Assembly: GCA_002437435.1 (NCBI GenBank)
Contig: DJPV01000009.1
Location: forward strand, 14,559-53,725
Length of the DNA: 39,167 nucleotides
Source of the DNA: Lachnospiraceae bacterium UBA6403
GTDB taxonomy: Bacteria > Bacillota > Clostridia > Lachnospirales > Lachnospiraceae
Reading direction: 5' to 3'
The position numbers and the translations under genes were made by a program. Below the pieces are notes generated by a model. That model made no database searches and was not told the DNA's origin. It saw only the letters and a program-made list of their open reading frames with translations. Below are positions 32,389 through 39,167 of this stretch, one piece after another (the first letter of the stretch is position 1; each line of letters begins with the position of its first letter).

Positions 32389-33057
32389 ATGGCAAAATTT
32401 AAAGTGGCAGAGCGATTTGTCAGCATTAATGGTGAATCCGTGAGAGCCGGAGAACTGGCAGTATTTATTCGTTTTACGGGCTGCAACCTGAATTGCGGTT
32501 ACTGTGACACCAAATGGGCAAATGAAGCGGATGCACCATATGAAGAACTGACGGATGAAGAAATCTATGAATACATCAAGCGAACCGGAGTAAAAAATGT
32601 GACACTGACCGGTGGAGAACCACTGATCCAGGAAGATATCGACAAGCTGCTTCTGATGCTGTCCATGGATGAAGAACTTCAGGTGGAAGTAGAGACAAAT
32701 GGAAGTGTGGATATCGCGGAGTTTAAAGCTCTGACAGACCGTGTGGCATTTACTCTGGATTATAAGCTGCCGGGAAGCGGCATGGAGAGCAACATGTGCT
32801 TCTCTAATTACAACTACATTGACAAGAAGGATGCAGTAAAGTTCGTATCCGGTTCCATCAAGGATCTGGAAACGGCCAGAGACATTATTAATGAATGGAC
32901 ATTGGATATCAAATCCAATGTCTATATCAGTCCGGTATACGGCAAGATCGATCCCGAGGATATCGTTGATTTTATGATCGAGAATGAAATGAATGGTGTA
33001 AAATTACAGTTACAGCTTCATAAGTATATCTGGGATCCGGAGATGCGCGGGGTGTAA
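32389..33057 (+). CDS. queE: 7-carboxy-7-deazaguanine synthase
   Basis: QueE is a radical SAM enzyme that rearranges 6-carboxytetrahydropterin to 7-carboxy-7-deazaguanine. The 222-residue protein has the cluster-binding C32-x3-C36-x2-C39 (CNLNCGYC), preceded by the substrate segment FVSINGESVRAGELAVFIRFTG, and followed by TLTGGEPL near 85. The ATG at 32389 is chosen over one at 32344 because GAAGGAA lies upstream and the family begins near the MAKFKVAERF strand. It works between QueD and QueC in the same operon. Confidence 0.95.
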   Translation: MAKFKVAERFVSINGESVRAGELAVFIRFTGCNLNCGYCDTKWANEADAPYEELTDEEIYEYIKRTGVKNVTLTGGEPLIQEDIDKLLLMLSMDEELQVEVETNGSVDIAEFKALTDRVAFTLDYKLPGSGMESNMCFSNYNYIDKKDAVKFVSGSIKDLETARDIINEWTLDIKSNVYISPVYGKIDPEDIVDFMIENEMNGVKLQLQLHKYIWDPEMRGV

Positions 33058-33183
33058 ATCTCAAGCTGTTAAGCCGAGAAAACATGTAGAAAAATACATG
33101 CGGAAAACGAATGGAACAGCAGATATCAGTAATAACATATTATTGGGATAATAGGTTGAAATTAAAAAGAGAATGGAGTAGAA

Positions 33184-33765
33184 ATGGCAATTGATAAAGA
33201 AGCAATAAAGGAACATATTCGCGGGATTCTCGTTGCACTTGGGGATGATCCTGACCGGGAAGGTTTAAAAGAGACACCGGATCGTGTTGCACGGATGTAT
33301 GAAGAAGTATTTGAGGGAATGAACTATACCAATGATGAGATTGCAGAGATGTTTGGCAAGACATTCAAAGAGGAAGATGCAGCACATACAAGTGATATGG
33401 TATTTGTAAAAGATATCGAGGTGTTCAGCTACTGCGAACATCATATGGCACTGATGTATGATATGAAGGTGTCAGTGGCATATATTCCACATGGCAAGGT
33501 CTTAGGACTCAGCAAGATCGCAAGGATTGCAGATATGGTAGCAAAGCGGTTGCAGCTTCAGGAGCGGATCGGATCCGATATCGCTTATGTGGTTGGAAAG
33601 GCAGCAGGATCACCGGATGTAGCTGTACTGATCGAAGCAAATCATAGCTGCATGACGGCAAGAGGTATCAAGAAACCGGGAACGAAGACCTATACGACGA
33701 CATTCCGTGGGGCATTTGAGCATGATGAGAATTTGCAGAATAAAGTATTGATGATGAACCGATAG
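33184..33765 (+). CDS. folE: GTP cyclohydrolase I
   Basis: FolE hydrolyses GTP to 7,8-dihydroneopterin triphosphate, feeding both folate and queuosine synthesis. The 193-residue protein has zinc ligands C84 and H87 (SYCEHHMAL) and C156 ([14 protein letters not shown]), plus the conserved [16 protein letters not shown]-terminal segment. Because it sits between queE and queC, its main role here is probably to supply the queuosine pathway. The 126-nt upstream gap contains a small CATGTA/TACATG hairpin, and GGAG precedes the start. Confidence 0.96.
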   Translation: MAIDKEAIKEHIRGILVALGDDPDREGLKETPDRVARMYEEVFEGMNYTNDEIAEMFGKTFKEEDAAHTSDMVFVKDIEVFSYCEHHMALMYDMKVSVAYIPHGKVLGLSKIARIADMVAKRLQLQERIGSDIAYVVGKAAGSPDVAVLIEANHSCMTARGIKKPGTKTYTTTFRGAFEHDENLQNKVLMMNR

Positions 33766-33778
33766 GAGGATATGAAAG

Positions 33779-34459
33779 ATGCAGAATTTGAAGAACAGAG
33801 ATGAAGCGGTAGTTGTATTCAGTGGCGGACAGGACAGTACGACCTGCCTGTTATGGGCACTTAAGAAATATAAAAAAGTATACGCGATTTCATTTGACTA
33901 TGGACAAAAGCATGTAAAAGAATTAGAATGTGCAAAGAAGATTGCAGAAAAATTTGGGGTAGAACATCATATTCTGGATATGAGCCTGCTGAATCAGCTT
34001 GCACCAAATTCCTTAACAAGAAGTGACATGAAAGTAGATGAAAATGCACCGGAAGTCGGCACGCCGAATACATTTGTAGATGGAAGAAATATGGTATTCC
34101 TGACATTTACAGCGATCTATGCGAAGCAGAAAGGTGTCAGTGACATTATAACAGGTGTCAGCCAGAGTGATTTCTCCGGTTATCCTGACTGCAGAGATAT
34201 TTTCATCAAGTCATTGAATACAACACTGAACCTTGCGATGGACTATGAATTTGATATCATTACGCCGTTAATGTGGATCGATAAGATGGAGACATGGAAA
34301 CTGGCAGATGAACTTGGTGGGCTCGATATTATCAAGAATATGACTTTGACCTGTTATAATGGTATTCCGGGTGAAGGATGCGGTCACTGCCCGTCCTGTA
34401 AACTCAGAAAAAAGGGATACGATCTGTACATGGAATATAAAAAGAATCACAATGCATAA
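33779..34459 (+). CDS. queC: 7-cyano-7-deazaguanine synthase
   Basis: QueC uses ATP and ammonia to turn carboxydeazaguanine into preQ0. The 226-residue PP-loop ATPase has S15-GGQDS20-TT near the N-terminus and a C-terminal zinc site C192...C201-x2-C204-x2-C207 ([14 protein letters not shown]). AGGAGG overlapping the folE stop lies 9 nt before the ATG, so the two are translationally linked. The operon makes preQ0, but queF, tgt and queA are not in this window. Confidence 0.96.
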   Translation: MQNLKNRDEAVVVFSGGQDSTTCLLWALKKYKKVYAISFDYGQKHVKELECAKKIAEKFGVEHHILDMSLLNQLAPNSLTRSDMKVDENAPEVGTPNTFVDGRNMVFLTFTAIYAKQKGVSDIITGVSQSDFSGYPDCRDIFIKSLNTTLNLAMDYEFDIITPLMWIDKMETWKLADELGGLDIIKNMTLTCYNGIPGEGCGHCPSCKLRKKGYDLYMEYKKNHNA

Positions 34460-34527
34460 AGCGTAAGCCAGACGGGAACAAAGCAATCGGATAAATGTGT
34501 TCCTGTAAACAGTAATGAGGTACGAAT

Positions 34528-35439
34528 ATGAAAAAGATGCTGTTTATTGTAAATCCCAAAGCGGGACGAACAACTTTGAAGAATTGTCTTATAGATGTCA
34601 TAGATGTCTTTTGTAAGAAAGAATATGAGGTCAGGATCTACCTGACGCAGGGAGTCGGGGATGCCGCCCGAATTGTAAAAGAAGAAGGAGAAAACTACGA
34701 TGTGATCGTATGTGCCGGTGGGGACGGAACACTTGGAAATACAGTTACGGGATTTATGGAATGTGGACTGAAACGTCCACTTGGCTATATCCCTTGCGGA
34801 TCGACAAATGATTATGCCAGAAGCCTTGAGATTCCAAAAGAAGCCATCGAGGCAGCAGAACAGCTTGTTGCGGCTGCACCATTCTCTGTTGATGTCGGAG
34901 AACTGAATAAGAATTATTTTGTCTATGTTGCAGCATTTGGCATATTCTCGGATACGTCCTATGCAACTCCTCAGAATATGAAGAATATTTTAGGACATGC
35001 AGCATATGTATTACAGGGAATAAAGAGTCTTGTAAATGTTCCGACATATAATCTGAAGATTGAATTTAATAATCAGACATATACCGGTGAATTTATGTTT
35101 GGCATGATATCAAATTCGGTATCGGTTGGTGGATATAAGAGCCTGACCAGCCATGGAGTTGAATTTGATGATGGATTGTTCGAAGGCGTTCTGATTCGTA
35201 AGATCCAGAATCTGGCAGATCTCCAGAGAATCATCAATTCCCTTCTTCTTGGAAATACAAATGAGACCAATATGGTGGCATTCCGTACGAACCGTGTTGT
35301 GATCGAGAGTGAAGATCCGATCGCATGGACGTTGGATGGCGAATATGGCGGAGAATATACCAGATCGGAGATATCCGTTCACAGAAGGGCGATCGATCTG
35401 CTTGTATCACCGGAAGATGGAAAAACAGATGCTGAGTAA
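34528..35439 (+). CDS. Diacylglycerol kinase family lipid kinase
   Basis: This 303-residue protein of the DagK/YegS/BmrU family phosphorylates diacylglycerol or a related lipid at the inner membrane surface. Visible are the N-terminal IVNPKAGR, the ATP-binding VCAGGDGTLGNTVTGF near 68-83, GYIPCGSTNDYARSL near 88-102, and the C-terminal WTLDGEYGG near 268-277. It has no transmembrane segment, in keeping with soluble DgkB-type enzymes. Substrate is not settled by sequence. It lies 30 nt upstream of glmM and 68 nt after queC. Confidence 0.92.
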   Translation: MKKMLFIVNPKAGRTTLKNCLIDVIDVFCKKEYEVRIYLTQGVGDAARIVKEEGENYDVIVCAGGDGTLGNTVTGFMECGLKRPLGYIPCGSTNDYARSLEIPKEAIEAAEQLVAAAPFSVDVGELNKNYFVYVAAFGIFSDTSYATPQNMKNILGHAAYVLQGIKSLVNVPTYNLKIEFNNQTYTGEFMFGMISNSVSVGGYKSLTSHGVEFDDGLFEGVLIRKIQNLADLQRIINSLLLGNTNETNMVAFRTNRVVIESEDPIAWTLDGEYGGEYTRSEISVHRRAIDLLVSPEDGKTDAE

Positions 35440-35469
35440 TTTAAAGTTGAAAGAAAGAGGTTTACAGTT

Positions 35470-36822
35470 ATGGGTAAATATTTTGGAACAGATGGATTCA
35501 GAGGCGAAGCAAATAAGGATCTTACCGTACAGCACAGCTTCAAGGTCGGACGTTATCTTGGGTATTATTATGGCAGGAAAAATCCGGAAGGAAAGGCAAA
35601 GGTGGTTATCGGTAAGGATACCAGACGTTCAAGTTATATGTTTGAATATGCGCTGGTTGCAGGCTTAACGGCAAGTGGTGCAGATGTATATCTGATGCAT
35701 GTAACACCGACACCAAGTGTTTCCTATATTGTCAGAACCGATGGATTTGACTGCGGAATCATGATCTCAGCGAGCCACAATCCATACTATGATAATGGTA
35801 TCAAGATCATCAATGGAATGGGTTACAAATTAGAAGCTGCGGTTGAAGAAGAGATTGAGCGATACATCGATGGCGAGATCCCTGAGATTCCATTGGCAAC
35901 CAGAGAGAAAATTGGACGTACGGTTGATTATTCCATGGGAAGAAATCGTTACATGGGATATCTTATGACGATTCCTACCCGTTCCTTTAAGAATATGCGG
36001 GTTGGACTGGACTGTGCAAATGGTGCAGCTTATCAGGTCGCAAAGGCAGTATTTGATGCACTTGGGGCAAAGACTTATGTGATCAATAATGATCCGGATG
36101 GAACGAACATAAATACAAATTGTGGATCCACCCATATCGAGGGACTTCAGAAATTTGTAGTAGAAAAAGGTCTGGATGTAGGATTTGCATATGATGGTGA
36201 TGCAGACCGTTGCCTGTGCGTGGATGATAAGGGCGAATTGGTAGATGGAGATAAGATCCTGTATGTCTGCGGACGTTATATGAAAGATCGTGGAGAACTG
36301 AATAAGAATACGATCGTAACAACGATCATGTCAAACCTTGGATTATATAAAGCACTGGATAAAAAGGGTATTTCCTATGATAAGACAGCAGTCGGTGACA
36401 AATATGTATTTGAATCCATGATGGAGCATGGATATTCCATCGGTGGAGAGCAGTCCGGTCATATCATCTTCTCCAAATATGCAACGACCGGAGACGGTGT
36501 ACTGACATCTTTAAAGATCATGGAAGTGATTCTGGAACGTAAGTGCAAATTATCAGAGTGCTTTAACAGCCTGACGATCTTCCCGCAGCTTCTGGTAAAT
36601 GTAAAGGTAGCCAGCAAAGAGGCGGTCATGAACGACCCGGATGTGCAGGCACTGAATCAGAAGATCGCAGATGAGCTTGGCTCGGACGGAAGACTTCTTC
36701 TTCGTCAGAGTGGAACAGAACCACTTATCCGTGTCATGGTAGAAGCAGAGAGTGATGAGCTCTGCAGCAAATATGTGTATCAGATGGTAGATCTGATCAA
36801 AGAGAAAGGTTATGCAATATAG
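35470..36822 (+). CDS. glmM: Phosphoglucosamine mutase
   Basis: GlmM interconverts glucosamine 6-phosphate and 1-phosphate on the way to UDP-GlcNAc for peptidoglycan. The 450-residue alpha-D-phosphohexomutase begins GKYFGTDGFRGEAN, has the phosphorylated S102 in ISAS102HNPYYDNGIK, the metal loop D242-G-D244-A-D246-R, the sugar-binding GGEQSGH near 331, and the C-terminal phosphate-binding RQSGTEPLIRVM. The FGTDGxRG start marks GlmM rather than phosphoglucomutase. No glmS is nearby. Confidence 0.97.
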   Translation: MGKYFGTDGFRGEANKDLTVQHSFKVGRYLGYYYGRKNPEGKAKVVIGKDTRRSSYMFEYALVAGLTASGADVYLMHVTPTPSVSYIVRTDGFDCGIMISASHNPYYDNGIKIINGMGYKLEAAVEEEIERYIDGEIPEIPLATREKIGRTVDYSMGRNRYMGYLMTIPTRSFKNMRVGLDCANGAAYQVAKAVFDALGAKTYVINNDPDGTNINTNCGSTHIEGLQKFVVEKGLDVGFAYDGDADRCLCVDDKGELVDGDKILYVCGRYMKDRGELNKNTIVTTIMSNLGLYKALDKKGISYDKTAVGDKYVFESMMEHGYSIGGEQSGHIIFSKYATTGDGVLTSLKIMEVILERKCKLSECFNSLTIFPQLLVNVKVASKEAVMNDPDVQALNQKIADELGSDGRLLLRQSGTEPLIRVMVEAESDELCSKYVYQMVDLIKEKGYAI

Positions 36823-36867
36823 AGAAAATGACTGTTAATTTCCGGAATAATTTTTTACATTCCAACA

Positions 36868-36896
36868 TTGACAGAAAAACAGAAAACGTATAAAGT
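36868..36896 (+). promoter_or_regulatory. Candidate promoter for purF
   Basis: A perfect TTGACA at 36868-36873 is followed by TAAAGT (36891-36896) at 17 nt, or by TATAAA (36889-36894) at a short 15 nt. The -35 is strong but the -10 is ambiguous. No purine operator or riboswitch consensus was recognised in the short leader. Confidence 0.45.
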
Positions 36897-36933
36897 CTTA
36901 GTGTGTTAAAAAATAAAATACGAGAGGCAAAAC

Positions 36934-38409
36934 ATGAACGAGAATATAAGATCCCATTATTTTGAGAATGATGACAAGATGCATGAAGAATGTGGTGTTT
37001 TCGGAATGTATGATTTTGACAACAATGATGTTGCAACCTCCATTTATTATGGATTGTTTGCATTGCAGCATCGAGGACAGGAGAGCTGTGGTATCGCAGT
37101 ATCAGACACGGAAGGCCCGAAGGGACAGGTAAGCTCCATGAAAGGCATGGGTCTGGTAAATGAAGTGTACACACCGGAATCTTTTGAGAAATTAAAAGGA
37201 AATATCGGTGTCGGACATGTCAGATATTCAACAGCCGGCGCGAGCACGATAGAGAATGCCCAGCCGCTGGTCTTAAACTATGTAAAAGGTACACTCGGCC
37301 TTGCACACAATGGTAATCTGATCAATGCGCCGGAACTTCGAAAGGAACTGGCACTTACAGGTGCGATCTTCCAGACGACGATCGATTCCGAGGTTATCGC
37401 ATATCATATTGCCAGAGAACGTGTAAACAGTGCAACCGTTGAAGAAGCAGTTATGAAAGCACTCAGAAAAGTGAAGGGATCTTATTCACTTGTAGTAATG
37501 AGTCCAAGAAAGCTGATCGGAGCCAGAGATCCGTTTGGATTCCGTCCGCTCTGTATCGGAAAGCGAGACAATGCATACATTCTTGCATCGGAAAGCTGTG
37601 CCCTTGATACGATCGGTGCAGAGTTTATCCGTGATGTAGAGCCTGGCGAGATCGTAACGATCTCACCGGAGTATGGAATTCAGTCTTATAAGGATATGTG
37701 CCAGGAGAAGCATGCAAGATGTATCTTTGAATATATCTATTTTGCCCGCCCGGATTCTGTATTTGACGGAATGGGAATCTATGAATCCAGGTTGATCGCA
37801 GGAAGATGTCTTGCAAAGGACAGTCCGGTAGATGCAGATATGGTTGTAGGTGTTCCTGAATCGGGAAATGCAGCAGCTCTTGGTTATTCATTAGAATCCG
37901 GTATTCCATACGGAACGGCATTTGTCAAGAATGGTTATGTTGGAAGAACTTTTATCAAGCCGCAGCAGAGCCAGAGAGAATCCAGTGTCCGTGTAAAGTT
38001 AAATGTATTAAAAGAAGCGGTAAAGGGAAAGCGTATCATCATGATCGATGATTCCATCGTCAGAGGTACAACCTCAGACCGTATCGTAGGAATGCTTCGG
38101 GAGGCTGGTGCAAAAGAAGTTCATGTAAGAATCAGTTCGCCTCCATTCTTATATCCTTGTTATTTTGGAACCGATATCCCGGACAGAGAGCAGTTGATCG
38201 CATATAACCGTTCGGTTGATGAGATCTGCGAGATCATCGGAGCTGACTCCCTTGCTTATCTTCGTAAGGAACGCCTGATTGAGATTTCCGGTGGCAGACA
38301 GTATTGTCACGGCTGCTTTACAGGAGAATATCCGATGGAGCCACCAAAGGAAGATATACGCGGAGAACATGAGGATTTTAAGCGCGGAAAAGATTCAAAA
38401 GTAAAATAA
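36934..38409 (+). CDS. purF: Amidophosphoribosyltransferase
   Basis: PurF makes phosphoribosylamine from PRPP and glutamine, the first step of purine synthesis. The 491-residue precursor has a 19-residue propeptide before the N-terminal nucleophile C20 (EEC20GVFGMYD). The glutaminase domain has HRGQESCGIAV and VGHVRYST. The phosphoribosyltransferase domain carries IIMIDDSIVRGTTS near 368-381. Cysteines in RCIFEYIYF, YPCYFGTD and CHGCFTGEY fit the 4Fe-4S cluster of the Bacillus-type enzyme. purB follows 21 nt downstream, so the two probably form a purine operon. Confidence 0.97.
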   Translation: MNENIRSHYFENDDKMHEECGVFGMYDFDNNDVATSIYYGLFALQHRGQESCGIAVSDTEGPKGQVSSMKGMGLVNEVYTPESFEKLKGNIGVGHVRYSTAGASTIENAQPLVLNYVKGTLGLAHNGNLINAPELRKELALTGAIFQTTIDSEVIAYHIARERVNSATVEEAVMKALRKVKGSYSLVVMSPRKLIGARDPFGFRPLCIGKRDNAYILASESCALDTIGAEFIRDVEPGEIVTISPEYGIQSYKDMCQEKHARCIFEYIYFARPDSVFDGMGIYESRLIAGRCLAKDSPVDADMVVGVPESGNAAALGYSLESGIPYGTAFVKNGYVGRTFIKPQQSQRESSVRVKLNVLKEAVKGKRIIMIDDSIVRGTTSDRIVGMLREAGAKEVHVRISSPPFLYPCYFGTDIPDREQLIAYNRSVDEICEIIGADSLAYLRKERLIEISGGRQYCHGCFTGEYPMEPPKEDIRGEHEDFKRGKDSKVK

Positions 38410-38430
38410 AGAAATACAGGAGAGGTAAAA

Positions 38431-39167
38431 ATGAGTACAGACAGATACACAAGCCCATTCTGCGAGAGATATGCAAGTAAGGAAATGCAGTATATTTTCT
38501 CTCCAGATAAGAAATTTAAGACATGGAGAAAATTATGGATCGCCCTTGCAGAAACGGAGTATGAACTCGGCCTTTCTGAAAATGGCAAGCCGGTTATCTC
38601 ACAGGAGCAGATCGATGAGTTAAAGGCACATGCAGAGGATATCAACTATGATGTAGCAAGAGAGCGTGAGAAGATTGTCCGTCATGATGTTATGAGCCAT
38701 GTATATGCATATGGCGTTCAGTGTCCAAAGGCTGCCGGTATCATCCATCTGGGAGCAACAAGCTGTTATGTCGGCGATAACACAGATGTTATCGTTATGA
38801 CAGAGGCTATGAAGCTTGTCAGGAAGAAATTATTAAATGTAATCAACGAACTGTCCAAGTTTGCTATGCAGTATAAAGATCTGCCGACACTGGCATTTAC
38901 TCATTTCCAGCCTGCACAGCCGACAACTGTTGGTAAGCGTGCAACCTTATGGCTTCAGGAACTGATGTTAGACCTGTCTGATCTGGATTACATGATCGGT
39001 CAGCAGAAGCTTCTTGGATGTAAGGGAACGACAGGAACACAGGCAAGTTTCTTAGAGCTCTTTAACGGAGATCATGAGAAGGTTCGCCAGATCGATAAGA
39101 AGATCGCAGAGAAGATGGGATTTGAAGCATGCTATCCGGTATCCGGACAGACATATTCCCGCAAAGT
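38431..39167 (+). CDS. purB: Adenylosuccinate lyase, 3' end beyond window
   Basis: PurB cleaves SAICAR and adenylosuccinate, serving two steps of purine synthesis. About 245 codons are present before the window ends, so it is a partial gene but not a broken one. It starts MSTDRYTSPFCERYAS and contains HDVMSHVYAYG, GIIHLGATSCYVGDNTD and THFQPAQPTTVGKR, all characteristic of the fumarase/aspartase superfamily and of PurB. The sequence ends in the segment YPVSGQTYSRK. GGAGAGGT precedes the ATG. Confidence 0.95.
   Translation, partial: MSTDRYTSPFCERYASKEMQYIFSPDKKFKTWRKLWIALAETEYELGLSENGKPVISQEQIDELKAHAEDINYDVAREREKIVRHDVMSHVYAYGVQCPKAAGIIHLGATSCYVGDNTDVIVMTEAMKLVRKKLLNVINELSKFAMQYKDLPTLAFTHFQPAQPTTVGKRATLWLQELMLDLSDLDYMIGQQKLLGCKGTTGTQASFLELFNGDHEKVRQIDKKIAEKMGFEACYPVSGQTYSRK

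Overview
The window looks like a core-genome segment from a low-to-mid-GC anaerobic Firmicute, most likely the family Lachnospiraceae. The basis is the gene order hprK, ROK glucokinase, murB, rapZ, whiA, Crh-like HPr; purine-rich ribosome binding sites; a small dapB-coaX hypothetical gene; a queuosine precursor operon; and a very large Ig-domain GH9 cellulase typical of fibre-degrading gut species. The genus cannot be fixed from sequence alone. I see no phage, insertion sequence, CRISPR array or plasmid gene, and nearly all genes are intact and on the plus strand.

Layout. (1) 31-2540, minus strand: a YfbR-like 5'-nucleotidase and UvrC. (2) 2729-7913, plus strand from a near-consensus promoter: HPr kinase, glucokinase, MurB, RapZ, WhiA and an HPr/Crh-like protein with Glu at position 15 and an intact regulatory Ser46. 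This is a carbon-catabolite and cell-wall regulatory cluster. (3) 8011-12262: a 906-residue Sel1-repeat protein of unknown function, a degenerate AAA_14/DUF4143-type ATPase, and a tRNA-Thr(CGT) starting 5 nt after the ATPase stop, closed by a terminator. (4) 12405-18218: a DUF5662-type protein, DNA polymerase III alpha, an rRNA methyltransferase and a tandem OB-fold SSB-like protein. (5) 18274-20475: lysine riboswitch, dapA and dapB (diaminopimelate/lysine branch), followed by a small conserved protein, coaX and dusB. (6) 22580-29829: two secreted proteins, a 3D-domain wall protein and a 1785-residue GH9 cellulase, separated by long leaders and large structured hairpins. (7) 29955-34459: threonine synthase, then a complex leader (a preQ1-I-like element, a terminator/antiterminator and a very long inverted repeat), then queD-queE-folE-queC for preQ0/queuosine synthesis. 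(8) 34528-39167: a lipid kinase, GlmM, PurF and the 5' part of PurB.

The most unusual feature is at 31584-31803. Two 39-nt arms pair without interruption (three G-U wobbles, no mismatches) around a 142-nt interior that itself folds into nested helices. It lies between the queuosine-operon terminator and queD and matches no RNA family I recognise. Second-tier observations are the Sel1 protein with two copies of an alpha/beta domain, the ATPase with altered Walker B and nuclease residues, and a recurring class of large-loop hairpins downstream of genes.
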